Source: Anisakis pegreffii (Eukaryota > Nematoda > Chromadorea > Rhabditida > Anisakidae). Taken from it: a DNA stretch of 64,000 bases. Below the pieces are notes generated by a model. That model was not told the DNA's origin and ran no database searches. It saw nothing but the letters and a program-made list of their open reading frames with translations. The position numbers and the translations under genes are program-made. Of the stretch, positions 27,601-40,510 are shown one piece after another (the stretch's first letter is position 1; every line of letters starts with the position of its first letter). The DNA lies in NCBI GenBank assembly GCA_035041965.1, contig JAPYMA010003049.1:62001-126000 (forward strand), given 5' to 3'.

Positions 27601-28105
27601 GTTGGAGCGGTATATGAGTGAAATCACGAAATGCTTTTGCTATGATATAAATGATAGCTGCTCTGCTGTTGTAAATTCGTTTACTGTTATGATTAATGAT
27701 CGCTTCAGTCGTTTTTTTGCATGATATGTATTTATGTGGTACTTTATAAGTTATTGTTTAGAAAAAAGAATTTAGTGAAAGAGGAACGCAAACTTACGTA
27801 ACGGTAAAATACTGGTTGTGTTGGTGTATTGTCTCATAATTTTATTAAATGCTTTACTACGTCATAACTCTCTTGAGGTGGGTGAATTATATTTCTTCTT
27901 TTTTCTTTAGTTTATAAGGCAAATTTTCTTTCGTTGTAGTCTCGTAGACACTGAATTTTTCAACACAAAATTTTTTATATCATTCAGCCAAGATAAATTC
28001 GAACAAAATGATGTATTTGTGAATATTTTATGTAATTGCAACGTGTGGTACCAGTTTTTAACATTTTCGCTAGTGATGTTAGTTAAACGTGTTTGAAAGA
28101 CGACT
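21679..28105. other. Intergenic region, semaphorin to trehalase
   Basis: I find no recognisable exon in this 6.4 kb. Open frames are short and without motifs. It contains a repeat-flanked element at 25653-26400. Its last kilobase may hide an upstream signal-peptide exon of the trehalase, which I could not identify. Confidence 0.45.
25653..26400. repeat. Repeat-flanked element with internal inverted repeat
   Basis: Two 38-base direct repeats (25653-25690 and 26363-26400, both starting GCGACGTA and containing TTGGGATCTCC) differ at 5 positions and bracket 672 bases. Inside, GCGACAAATCCGTCCGCGA at 25963-25981 is repeated in inverted orientation at 26267-26285 with one mismatch. The interior is richer in GC than its surroundings. 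This arrangement fits a decayed mobile element; the class is not recognisable and no transposase is seen. Confidence 0.5.
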
Positions 28106-31100
28106 ATGGTGTGTGCAAAAAGCAAATCTTGTAGTCAAATATATTGCAATGGTCCGATTCTGAAGGCGGTTCAAGATTCACATATATTTCCTGATTCGAA
28201 ATACTTTGTTGATATGCCGTTGAAATATGATCCAGGTAAATAATTGACTTAACGATTTGGATTTTATCTTACCAGTTATCATTAACTGTTTGTGTTATTA
28301 TATCTTCCTGCTTTGAATATGTTGCTCTTCTTCTGTTCATCTGATACTTTCTTGGCACCGATGAATTGACTGATCTTATGAATAGAATTGCTAATGATTG
28401 ACTGTGTTGATGCGATGTTCGATGAATAAAATCTAAAGCTTTGCAAAATTTGAATCAGTGCGATGACTGTGTTGTCAATGAAACACGTTGGGTGAATCTG
28501 TGATTCATTAGATTATTACACACTGATTGATTTGTTGTATTGTAATTGATTAAGTCAATTTTCAGTGACAACACTTAAGAATTTCAACGAATTAGGCGAA
28601 CGAGTAAAGGACCTTGGTATTTTGAAGCAATTCGTTGACGATCATTTCGATCCACCTGGATTTGAATTAATTGAGTGGTATCCTGAAGATTGGGTAGCAT
28701 TTCCGTCTAGTTTCCTTAAAATTGAAGATTATCATCTGCGTCGCTGGGCCTTGCATTTGCATCGCATATGGAGGGATCTTTGTAGACGAGTTAGCTGTTT
28801 TCGTTTTATTTTTTCCACATTTTCTTTTCATTCGTTTACTAAAGTGTTTTTTGTTCACCTATGAAAATCACGTGAAATGAAGTTTCAGAATCAAAGTTTT
28901 CCAAAAAATTCATTGGATTTGGTTATTGATCTTGCAAGTTTATTCATTATTCAAATTTGTTCTTTCTTGTAATATTCTGTTCTTTTATAAAAGGTGAAAG
29001 ACGATGTGAGACAACACCAAGAACTCTATTCGTTACTTTATGTACCTCATCCTTTCGTCATTCCTGGTGGCCGCTTTCGAGAATTCTATTATTGGTTCGT
29101 TACTCTTCAACAAATTTAATGATCATTTTCAAATGCTGACTGTAATGATTCTCAAGAAATCATAGAGCAGTTGAGGTTCTGCATGCACTATTGCCAATTC
29201 TGTCTTTTCGATTGAAAGGACGCACTATTGCCAATTATGTTACACTTTTTTTGCCAAAACGTTTGTAATAGGTTGATTGTTTCGCATAATATGGTGCGGA
29301 AAGATTTTGACGTGCTACGTGAGATGCTTCCATCTGATCTGAATTTTCTGCTAGGATATTATGCCCTCGAAGCATGAATCTTCACTGAGATTTTATAGCG
29401 ATTTTCTTTGTGATGATTTTGAAAAGGACGACAAATTGTTGGATGATTATCGAATTTCTGAGTGTTTTTGCAGGGATTCGTTTTGGATTCTCAAAGGTCT
29501 ACTCTTCTCAGAAATGTACGATACTGCGAAAGGGATTATTAGAAATCTGGCATATATGGTTGAAAAGTGAGTTGCTTTCATGGATATACTGTTACGAACA
29601 ATCCAAAATAAAATGGTGTAATTATATTGGCACGTTTACTCTAGTTATTTATATTGTACAAATGATTATAAATTTTAAAACAAAGCAACATTTTGTTATC
29701 GACATCTTCATTAATAGAGTATAGCAAGGAGGAATTCCTCCGATGATATGCCTATGAAAAATCATCCGTTTTTATTCCTTCAGATTTTGAAAGTCGTATG
29801 TTTTTAAGATGTATTTCTTAATGTTCATTTCTTTTGTTTAGGGTAAAAACTGTTGGGATAACGGGCGAGGAACAAATTTTTTGTTTTTGACTCATTTAAT
29901 ATCAAATAATGATCTCATTTAAAATAATTTTTCACGCCAACATATTTGTCTAGTGATCAGTTCAGTTTTTTCTCTCAGATATAATCAGACTGGTATTTTG
30001 TTTCTTCAATTTCCTCAATGACATGACAGATGAACTGTTTATTTTATGTTGCTTCTCTGCTTGTTTTTCATATGTTTATTCGAAGGTGATATGTTTGCAT
30101 GCAGTTTAATTGTTCTAAAATATCCGTCTTTCTTCGTCCGTTCGCACTATCTCACAAGCAGTCCAGTTGAGAACCAATGGAACTCTTTTTTAAGCGAAAT
30201 GACATATTGAAGACCACCCAAAATGATGCACCGCACTCGTTCTCATGGGTGATGACCAATATTAGTGGGATGAGTGTAACGGGAAAAGATTAGTGATTGA
30301 GGTGAACAGGAAAACAGGTGGCCAATGTTGATATCGAAAAAATTTTTGGAATGATGCTGCAGTCGAAAATGAATTAATAGTAGCATTGACTTTAAGGAAA
30401 ATGACTGATTTTGAAAGCAATTAAACGTTGAGAGGCCGTTAAGTGTCAGTTGTCTGTTGTGGGAGTATCCACATCGACTATATCATTAAGTGGTCATTTC
30501 TTTTGCACTCTTGAAAGCAGATGATTTTCAAGCAATACATACCTCTTGTTGACTACGGATTGCTCAGTGAAGGTGATGTTAATTTTTGTTGATTGATATT
30601 GTTGATGTTTTCCGCTGTTCTAGTCATGGTTTTGTACCGAATGGAGGTCGTGTTTATTACCTGATTCGATCACAGCCTCCATTGCTTTGTCCAATGCTTT
30701 ATGAATACTACCTGGCCACTGGAGATTTAGAATTTGTTAATGAGGTACGTCTTATATGATCTAATATTTCTCTCAAAATTATTTACATTTTATTATCCAG
30801 TATCAATTATCGATTGTATTTGTTAATTAGACTGGGGTTTCCCAACTAGGGCTGCACACTCCCTGAGGATGCGAGATGGCATGCCAAGGAGTGCGATGAG
30901 AGGGTGTGAGTAAGGGGTGAAGAAGAGAGTGCGAGACAAGGTCTTATTTTGAGATACAGAGTGGGTGTTGTGAGGGGTGCGAACACGTTTTAACTATTGT
31001 TGTAGGGGTGCGAAGACATCTTAAAATTTTTTGGGAGGTGCGAAGGGGAAAAAAGGTTGAGAACTACTGAATTAAATTAACGTAGCAATAATCGTGAGGT

Positions 31101-33822
31101 ATTTTCATTGTCCAATCTCGTTACAATATGACATGTTTGTTTTATCCGCATTAGCGGTTAATTTCAATTCTTTCACTGATATTTTCACTCAGATTTTACC
31201 AATGCTGGAGAAAGAATATAATTTTTGGCTAGTGCAGCGTGCAAGGCCATATTATGATAAATCTGAAAAGGAGAAATTTCAATTCTTTCAATATCGCGCT
31301 AGCATGAAAACACCTCGTCCTGAGTCATATCGTGAAGATATGGATCTTGTTCGAAATCTTACTACCAATGGTAGGCTAGTTTGTTTCATTTGAATTCGCA
31401 TCCGATCTTTCATTAAATATTTTTACATATTCAAAATTGAATGATTCGTCCGAATATTTTACAATAAACTGATATCACTCAAATGATAATAAATTTGAGA
31501 ATGTGATGGATATTATAGCTGAAAAAGAATTGTTATGGTCAAACGTAGCGTCGGCTGCTGAGACAGGCTGGGATTTTAGTACGCGTTGGTTTGCTCAGAG
31601 TGGTCCTGGTATGCATGATATGCGTTCCATACGGACCTGGTCTATTGTGCCAGTTGATTTGAATGCATTTATGTGTATCAATGCACGTCTACTTGCTTCT
31701 TTATTTGAAATTACTGGTTAGTATAGTATCGATGTATATTCATTTAATCAGCAAATCGAACTCATTATGAGTTCGTGTCTCTCTGTTATCACCAATATCA
31801 CATTCTTCCTTCCTTCTTTCCGCACAGCTAACGACAATAGCGTTTGGAATCATCTGTCTTCATGAAATTCGAACTGGGATTATTAATCTGGCAAGCACAG
31901 AGGTTTTGGGCTACTCTTCCATATTACCCAATGATTTCTAGGGAAAGGGACTCAAAAGGAGCCCGAAAATACATTCCGATAGATCGATTGAACACTCGTC
32001 CAACGATCATTTAGAGGTTTGGAACAAACAACAGTAGTGAATCAGTAATCTTTCGTTATCAGTGATAAACGATTAATGTAACCGAGTAGATCCATAGCAA
32101 TCGGCGTATCAAGCACTCCACATCCAACCAATAACGAGTGCCTGTTGCTATAGATAATTTGCATAATTAAATCCAGCCGAATACCAACAACAATCCATTA
32201 GACAATCGCAACAATGACGAACATTTTGCCGATCGCATAGAATAATCGACAAACCAACCGCTCACCGTCTAAACATAACTCTAAACCATCGATGTATATA
32301 TCAATGCATATATCTAGTCTGATTATTCAGTCTCATTAACGGTCGTTTTTGAGGAAATTTTTCGAAAGTGTTCCTCTATCAAGCACGCTATGAGCAAGCG
32401 AAACTAGCAATGAAGCAGATTCATTGGAATGAAACGGATGGAATTTGGTACGATTATGATCTCGATCGAAAGGTTTGTGTAGTTTGCTACTCCTCATTTC
32501 ATTAGTTTTTTAGTCTTCATTCCAACGATGTTGTTCTTCTCGTTGAGGTTTTTGAGTTACCAAATAATTAATGATTACTCAAATTATGAGCAACGTTTGC
32601 CTACGACAAAGTTTTCAGGTTTTAAATTGCTAACATCAAAGTTGACTTCGAATTCACAGCTTAAAAATTCTCGTATTTATGAAGTTGTCAGCAAAATTTA
32701 GGTTCATTCAAATACATATTATGTATCGAACGCGTTACCATTGTATGCAAAATGTTATGATGATGAGGATGATACCACTCCACATCGAGTATACGAATAT
32801 CTGAAGGTTTGTTCCTGAGATGTTTCAAATTTAGTTTCAAAATTTCAGTCCTCTGAATCGTTGCGAACCGAATAAGTGTTGAAAGAATTGATGGCAACAT
32901 TCAGCATTCAAGTCTCATAAAAAGTCAATATTTCAGAGGGAGGGTGTACTGAACTTCACCAAAGGTCTGCCAACGTCACTGGCAATGGGTAGTGAACAGC
33001 AGTGGGATAAGGAGAATGCCTGGCCGCCCATGGTGCATATGGTCATTGAAGGATTCCGAACAACTGGTGATCCACATCTAATGAAGGTATTTTATGAATT
33101 CATTACTTTTATTCATTTCATAGCGTTGTCAAAAATTTTAATGGATCAATAAATAACAACTAGAGAATTACGCTCGTCGAAGATAGTTCGCGAAAGTTTT
33201 ATTTAAACATAGGATTCAACCGGATGAACCCATTATGTGATTGAAGATTGAATAGAATGGATTCAGAAAATGTTTGCTGAATTGTTTGAAAATAATTCGA
33301 TTTTATTCACAGGCAGCTGAAACGATGGCGACACAGTGGTTAAGAGTTACTTATAAGTCGTTCATTCGAACACATTCAATGTTCGAGAAATATAATGTAT
33401 CGGCGATGACGGAAGAGTGTAGTGCTGGGTCGGGGGGTGAATATGAAGTTCAGGTCTCCATCATTTCATGTCATTTGAAGCATTTTATTCTCTTTATTTC
33501 GCTTTATTTCCGTGATTTAAAACGGTTTGTCAATGATAAATTTCTGCTACAGCAATTAAAGCATCATTTTTTTGTTTCTAAATGTGATGTTCAAACGATT
33601 ATTCGATTAACCAAATACTTTTGATCATCACTGAACTGTGACTGTTGATTCATGAAATGATTTTAGACAGGTTTTGGATGGACGAACGGTGTTATATTGG
33701 ATTTATTGGACAAATATGGGCATAAGATGGCATCATCAGCGAGCTTAACCACATCGTCACTTGTCTTCTACTTTCTTTTGAGTACATTTTTAGTTTGGTA
33801 TCACTTTTCAACTGCGCAGTAG
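28106..33822 (+). CDS. Trehalase (GH37), 12 exons, probably membrane-anchored
   Basis: Hydrolyses trehalose to two glucose (EC 3.2.1.28); nematodes have several tre paralogues and I cannot assign one. Exons: 28106-28235, 28566-28789, 28994-29094, 29474-29566, 30624-30744, 31193-31370, 31519-31716, 32369-32472, 32702-32806, 32937-33086, 33313-33453, 33667-33822, all GT/AG and in phase, 566 residues. Seen: IYCNGPIL near the start; PGGRF (142-146) followed across a junction by the REFYYWDSFWILKGL stretch; PNGGRVYYLIRSQPP; AAETGWDFSTRWF (295-307) with the presumed catalytic acid D301; QQWDKENAWPP (from 439); MFEKYN with the presumed base E493; and GGEYEVQTGFGWTNGV. The last 20 residues (547-562 hydrophobic, after a Ser/Thr-rich stretch) look like a GPI-anchor signal or membrane tail. 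The first ATG used has no signal peptide, so an upstream exon is probably missing; the start is uncertain, the rest is firm. A hAT-like element sits in the intron between exons 5 and 6. Confidence 0.93.
30832..31069 (+). mobile_element. Short hAT-like element, copy 3, in trehalase intron
   Basis: A 238-base element with ends CTGGGGTTTCCCAACTAGGG and AAGGTTGAGAACTACTG. The interior repeats GGGGTGCGA several times and shares GTGGGTGTTGTGAGGGGTGCGA with the other copies. Flanks TAATTAGA and AATTAAAT give only an approximate AT-rich duplication. It lies between trehalase exons 5 and 6, in the same orientation as copy 2. Confidence 0.7.
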
Positions 33823-36180
33823 GAACCACTTCTCCTCTAAATCATTGCATGAAATTATTACCATCAAGTTATTACGATCAAAGTACGTTTTTATACGATT
33901 CAAGGAGACCATCGCAAAAAAAATTGTGAAGTTGATTTTAAAAACTCTTTAAATTGTCCGATAAAATTATTCTCGAATGTCTATCATCCTGATTTTATCA
34001 CTCTCCTCGTTTTTACTAAAAATACTGTCGTTGTCATTGTTTCATTTTTGTGATGCCTAATTCTCTTTTTCATAAGTGCCTAGTTTCATCAACTTTAGAA
34101 TTAAGTTGTTCCTAGTTCATGTATTAATGTTGAAGCGGTTTGTCTTTTTATAATTGCTGCTGTATTTTATAATTTTTGCATTCAATGCAGTGTTCATTTT
34201 TCAATGTTGGGAGAGATTTCTTAGTGGTGGAAAGTGTCGTTATTTCATTTTGTGTTGTTGTATGGCTCAAAGAGCGAACTTATTGAGACGATGATATATT
34301 TGACACTGCACTCCGACTGTTCATCATCACATAATGACATTTGTTTGTCAGCAATCTCTCGATTCGCATTTTCAGCGTAGCTGTACCCCAGAGAAGTGTG
34401 ATGTTGAAAAATTGAGATCACTTGAATTGGAATCGCCACTTTTTCTCATTAGTTTGTCTTTGTTACTGCTTAAAATTGATATTCTTGCTGTTCGAACAGT
34501 TGAAGTCCTGCTGGCGATATCGTCGAGTTGACCCCAGTAATACTTGAAGCAATTCTTTTTCATAAGTTTCAGCCGGTGTTTCAGTGTGTTCCAAATTAAA
34601 TTGTCGTTTTGACACGTAAATTAATTGTCTTACCATATAAACCTGGTATTTTTAATAGCATTTCATCTTTTGCCATCATTTCATGATGTCATCAGCTGTT
34701 GTTTCGTTTTCGCATATACAATTTTCTCGGTCTTTAAAATCGAATCGAATGCATACCAGTTGCTCTTCTTTGGACCCGTGCATAAATTGCTGGTATTTTT
34801 ACTGCTGAACATTCATTCATCATTCGGCAACAATCCGTTCACTTTCAGGTTCATTTTTTATTTATAAATGTAGATATAATACCATCTGGTAAGATCTGAT
34901 TATCCATCCTCTTCATCATTTGTTGATGTCATTCATATGTAGTTATGGTTTGTGCTAAATTAATTTTGAGATGCTTCATTCTATTCGATTCACGAAAACT
35001 ATATGTGTAGCATACAGTTGTATGGGTTTTCATATTTGTATGTTTATCGTGTGATGGTTTAAGTTATTAGTTCGATTATATGTATCGATTCATTCGGCGA
35101 ATGATTCCTTTTCTGGGTGATGTGATGACTAATTGATTGATCTAGTTTGATTGTATATATCATGAGTATTTTCACTGTTTGTTTTCTTTTTGTAGAATGA
35201 CCACTGATGCTAATAAATTGTTAACGATTCTCAACAAAAACAAAATCGTTGATTGTTTGTGCTCGTCTGCGATCATTGATGATCGATTGGATTTGTGTAT
35301 TGTTTTTGACAATGATCAATATCTGTTGTGGCAAGCTGACGAAATCATTGAGTGGTACTCAAGACATATTTTGTTGCGATAATAAGTTCGTTTGCTTCAG
35401 TTCTAATTGCTAGCTAATAGAATGATGAATTCCAATGTTTTGTTGAACCGTTAAGCAATGCGTACTCATTCACTCCTATCAGTTTGATTATAGTAGCTCG
35501 TTTTATTTGAGATCATTCAATTGAGTTTGTTGCTTTCTTTATGTATAGGCCAACAAGAAGGTGTCAGTCATCCTTTTATCAATCTGTTACCTTCGTTCTA
35601 TTTGGACTGTAATATTTCGATTGAGGTCATGATTGCGAGTTGCATCTTACAAAGTTTTTGCATTAGCAAAAAAGGAGAAGGATTCTACTTTGGCTCTGAT
35701 CGGAATAATCGATTATGTCCACATTAGCTTTGCCACTTTGGAAACATTCATTTGTTTTGTGTTCTTTTCCATTACGTTTCTTGTTTTCTCCTTTATCGTC
35801 CTACATTCATCTTCCAGCAAAACGAAAAAAAAGTCATTCAAAAATGTCCGTTCATTTTTCTACGCTATTTGAGAAAAACGTGATAAGTGTAGTTATATTG
35901 AAGGGAAGGACATTTATAGGTCAACGATTTGATAGTTGCGCATGTATATTCATCAATCGGTTGCATGCTTTTTAGTCATGTGTCATTTAATCACTCGGCG
36001 ATCAGTTAAACGTCTGAGCTGAGCTTTTAATCTGAGCCAAAGAGAAACCCATCCCGTAATCAAATATTCATGGTTAGAAATCAGTATGATCGGACGTCGT
36101 TGTGCAAAATTGGGAGATTGTGGAGTTATGAATTGATGAGCTCAGCGCGGTCTCATCGTATATTAAGCCGTATTATCAGT
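33823..36180. other. Intergenic region, trehalase to STE24 protease
   Basis: No recognised gene. No AATAAA was seen directly after the trehalase stop. The only candidate is a 61-codon frame at 35197-35382 preceded by a good splice acceptor, listed separately. Confidence 0.45.
35197..35382 (+). CDS. Candidate small ORF after a splice acceptor (unrecognised)
   Basis: A 61-residue frame begins MTTDANKLLTILNKNKIVD and ends RHILLR. It starts two bases after TTTCTTTTTGTAG, a strong nematode acceptor, as expected for a trans-spliced message. The composition is balanced, unlike the AT-repeat frames around it, with acidic and hydrophobic patches. A GT donor inside the frame (GAGTG|GTACTC) would allow it to be an exon of a longer gene. 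I do not recognise a family; it may be chance. Confidence 0.2.
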   Translation: MTTDANKLLTILNKNKIVDCLCSSAIIDDRLDLCIVFDNDQYLLWQADEIIEWYSRHILLR

Positions 36181-36190
36181 TTATTTTCAG
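36180..36190 (+). promoter_or_regulatory. Possible trans-splice acceptor for STE24 protease gene
   Basis: TTTATTTTCAG lies 13 bases upstream of the start codon at 36204, with no upstream exon needed to complete the protein. The position and the pyrimidine-rich sequence fit a spliced-leader acceptor of nematodes. This is inferred, not shown. Confidence 0.4.
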
Positions 36191-36203
36191 CAGTTCGATC
36201 GAC

Positions 36204-39200
36204 ATGTTCGACGTCGATTGCTGGACGATTTTAGGTTTAGTATGGGTTGTGTCTTTATGGGACTTTTATCTTTCGATACGTCAGGTTTGTAGTTGATCAT
36301 CTGCTTTATTTTCGCTTATTCATTTTCACTTTGCAGTTAATTTCTTTGTTGGTGTCGCACATCTTATTCGATGATTTTTATTCACGAGAGGGAAATTAAA
36401 CGACCTTATGTATCGTTAATTTATAGTATCGTGTACATCGCGATACGGCAACTAGACCTGAAAATGTGAAGGCGATCATCTCCGAGGAGGACTACGCTAA
36501 AGCGCGTTTGTATGCGATCGATAAACATCATTTCAACTTCGTACGATCAATCTATGGGCTACTGCAGTTAACGGTGAGCTGCTGCAAAGTTCTACATTAA
36601 TTACAGAATCATGTTACCGTTTATTGGTGCTTTTCAAAAGTATACTGTTGAAAATTAATGCCTATTAGCAAAAGCAATAATCAAATGCAGTTTCAAAATG
36701 CCCTTTAATATGAATTTTCATCAGGCACTCGTTGTTTTCGAATTATTCGTGATTTTATGGACTCTTTGTGGCTCTATAAACGAAAGAATCGGTGTTTCTA
36801 GTCAGGTATTCAAGTTCTCCGCAATTCTTTTGCACTTCTGCATTCTTTTCATTTGTTCTCAACCAACAAATCGTATTGCTCTTGTGAGCAACGGTATCTG
36901 ATTATAAGTAATAAGAGGAAAAAGATTGAAATGTTGTCAAAGTCAGTTTATTTCGTTTTTGGATTGACAAATCTCATAAGTGAAGCAATAGTGTACTTGT
37001 TGATGATGGTTCAATTATTGATCAAAATAAATTCGTTCGATCGTTTTGTTGATAAAATTTAGGGAATAGACGAGAACAGATCAAAAATGCTTTCAGATGG
37101 CTCAGTCAGTAGCGTTCATTTGCTTGACGACTCTCATTGAGACAGTTTTGAGTTTTCCATGGCAGATTTATGAAACGTTTGTTATTGAGCAGAAGCACGG
37201 CTTCAACAAACAGGTTTATTTTTTTGCCTACCGTCCCTCTAAGAAATGTTCGTATTTTCATGAGGATGTGTAATGCCTCTGTTCAGTATGCATAGTGCAC
37301 AACTGAGATCATTATTATAGTTTTGTGATTTGTTTGAAGTTGGATGGTTTTTGTTGGATAAAATCATATTGTTATTGTTGCGGTATTGAGGGTATACCTA
37401 TCAGCAAATCTCTAGATATTTTTATTTATGACGTCAATCAACATTCATATATTTTTGGTCGTATTGCACTCTTTACAAAATCTGAGATGCGCAGATGACA
37501 GCTGTAATATTCATCCAGTTAACGTTTATGTGTTTAACGTCATATCTTCTGTTTTCATTGTCGTATTTAATGCTTTTGATTTGTAGACATTCGCATTCTT
37601 CCTCAAAGATAAAATCAAGAAAACCATCGTTGGCCTCATGTTGTGTGTACCAATCACAACGATTGTTATATATATTGTAGAGAATGGTGGAAAGTATTTC
37701 TTCTTTTATGTTTGGATCTTTTTATCGATTGTTCTCTTTGTTAGTTTATTTTGTATTACTTGAAAACTAATTGAATCGTTTTAATCATATACTTACATCT
37801 GAGATAAGACTATCATCTGTGTTGTTGTTCTATGTTGATGAACTGGGATAATAATATTGTTTTTGACTAAAACAGTATTCGTTATCGAAAAGAATTAAAT
37901 ACTGTTTTTATTTGATACTTTTCGAGTACGAGAACTATCTGGTGATTAAGAATTTTTGTGTGAATTCAAAGTGCCCAGAAATGATTGTAACGGCAGCATA
38001 AGATAATATTATTAGTTGCATTATTCACGACATTCATCAGTATTTTTAATATTCTGACCGTAATCCGTGAATTTGTCATTTTTGCAGTTATTAATGACCA
38101 TCTATCCCGAATTCATTGCACCGCTTTTCGATAAATACACTCCTCTACCGGAGAGTGCATTACGTGAAAAGATTGAGAAGTTGGCCGATTATTGCCATTT
38201 TCCATTGAAAAAACTGTATGTTGTTCATGGTGAGTGAATGAATACTACGTTTTCTTTATGTGCATTGTTCGTGTTAATATCTGCAATCGCCTCTTCTCTA
38301 TACGTCATTGAAAAGCGTACGCATTGCTGGCTTTACTAGTGTGTTAATGGTGTTGTCATTCCTCACTTTTTTACCGAAAACTTTGTTTGAAATTCAGTTG
38401 TTGTCACGTTGGAAGAATTGGTTCAACACATCACAATGATGACTACGTTACATATGTTCAGTGTATGAATTAGTGAATTAATTATGAGTAATGAATGAAA
38501 ATTTGAAACGTTCAGGATCGAAACGTTCTGCACACAGCAATGCGTATATGTATGGAATTTGGAATAATAAGCGCATCGTTCTGTATGATACGCTATTAAG
38601 TGAAGAAATGAACGCAAAACTGAATGAGGTTAGTTAGATGGTGAATGAAATTCGGAATTGAATCTATTGAATTTTTAACATTCTCTCTGAAACAGTAACC
38701 AGAAATGTTATTTGGCACCAATAAGAAGCAGGTTGATGAGATTCACTCGGAATGAATTAATCCTATGACTCAGTTTAACACTTTCAAAGCGGTTCAGGTT
38801 GCAGAATTCTGAAGCATTTCAATTATTCCGCAAGATTATTATCTATAGGCTGAAAAAAAAGTTGACGATGACGGAAAACAAGGCGATGAGAGCAAGGACG
38901 AAGAGAATAAGAATGAAGAGGGAAGCAAAATAGAGAAAAAGAATGTGGGTCTTGAGGATGACGAAGTTGTTGCGGTGCTTGGTCATGAACTGGGTCATTG
39001 GCACTTTCTTCATAATGCCGTCAATATTTTCATCACAGAGGTTATAATCATCACCATTATTATATTTCCGTTTTCCTTTATTTATCTGTATAAATCTACA
39101 TTCCACTAGAAAATTATTATATGACATAGTCATATTATTTTAATGTAAAGTATTAAACTTACGGTATCATCAAGTATAAGAAGTCATCACCACTGAAGGC

Positions 39201-40067
39201 CATAATTAACGACTCTGTACTGTTTCCTATCGGATGCATATTTGTCAGTTGGTCTTTCTAACAAGTTTCCTTCATCATAGAGTTTTTTGTCGTTAGACAA
39301 TGAGAATCTTTGCACTTTTTTTTTTTAAATTGCAGGCCAATTTACTTGGTATGCTTGCGGTATTTCATCTGTGCTATCAGAATTCGCATCTTTATAATGC
39401 TTTCGGTTTCTATGATTCGAAACCAACAATTATCGGATTCATCATTGTTTTTCAATACATTATGGCTCCATATGATGAGCTGATTTCGTTCCTAATGACG
39501 GTTGGTTTTGCATTTATGATCATATTCTATTGTTCGATTAGCTGACCTTAATAGGCACTTATTTCCGTCCTTTTAGTTTTGTTTTCATTTCTGTTTAGTT
39601 GTCGGAGCAAATCTGTTAGTCTTCGTACGCATATAAGGAAAATACCTGTCACTTCAGATATTTCTCTTGTTTATATATATGTTCAACTTTTATGATTTGA
39701 TTTCATAAAATTCCTTAAATTCTTCTTTTTCATCTCAATTTTATGATTCACGAGACTCCAAGAGTGGTTGGAAGTAGGATATCCTTATTTTTGGCTTGAT
39801 AACGTTTGTGGCTGATGGTTTTAAGAAGAGCAATAGTAAGAAAAATACATATCTATTCAGATGCTGTCGCGACGGATGGAATTCAGTGCTGATCAATTTT
39901 CACTTTCACTCGGCCACGGCAAGCAGTTATGTGCAGCTTTGATAAAATTAGGCAAAAACAATTTATCATTACCGGTCGACGATTGGCTTTATTCGACATT
40001 CAATCACTCGCATCCGTCAATTCCTGAACGAATTGAAGCAATTGAATGCAAGCAGAAAAGTGATTGA
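36204..40067 (+). CDS. fce-1: CAAX prenyl protease 1 (STE24/ZMPSTE24), 10 exons
   Basis: Zinc metalloprotease of the ER and inner nuclear membrane (M48A) that removes the AAX tripeptide from farnesylated CAAX proteins. Exons: 36204-36284, 36427-36573, 36725-36805, 37097-37213, 37587-37739, 38088-38229, 38516-38628, 38849-39040, 39336-39500, 39861-40067; all GT/AG and in phase, 465 residues, close to the family's roughly 475. Seen: several membrane segments (for example about 7-22, 78-92, 146-155, 160-172, 180-193); the [20 protein letters not shown] region; [29 protein letters not shown]; zinc motif HELGH (324-328); and [10 protein letters not shown] with the third ligand E404 and D408. The end matches the family's [12 protein letters not shown] charged low-complexity insert (about 279-316, rich in Asp, Glu, Lys, Asn) precedes HELGH, where family members have a loop. 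The symbol follows the C. elegans name; orthology rests on the full-length match. Confidence 0.95.
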
Positions 40068-40510
40068 TTGAATACGTCATTAAATGAGTCGTTCTTTTGT
40101 TGTTCATATTCAATTTCGATTTTAAGAAGAAAGTTGAAATAATCCATTAGAACAGAACATATTTTTCATGATTAACATTATTGGGTTGGTCTGTTCGTCG
40201 CTAATAATTGAAATCTGAATAGATTTTATCAACGAATAGGGCATGCTTTTCGTTAAGCTCATTATTGATTTTAATTCATCGTTTTTTGCATCATTTTGTT
40301 CCAGACTTTATTCCATTTTGATTTGCACATTCTTCTATCGTTCATGGTTTTGCTATATTCCGTCGACAAGCGCATAATTTTTGTGCTGATTTTCAATACC
40401 TTTGTTTTGTCTTGCGTCGTATCTGCTGTTTTTTTTTTCACTTCATACATCTGTTTGTTTGTTGTTCATTCCAATGAATTGTATGGTGAGTCGAATTGAT
40501 AGGTCTACTA

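Noticed and set aside
29290..29360. Coding-looking stretch NMVRKDFDVLREMLPSDLNF between trehalase exons 3 and 4
   Set aside because: GH37 trehalases have no such segment between FYYW and DSFW, and exons 3 and 4 join in phase without it.
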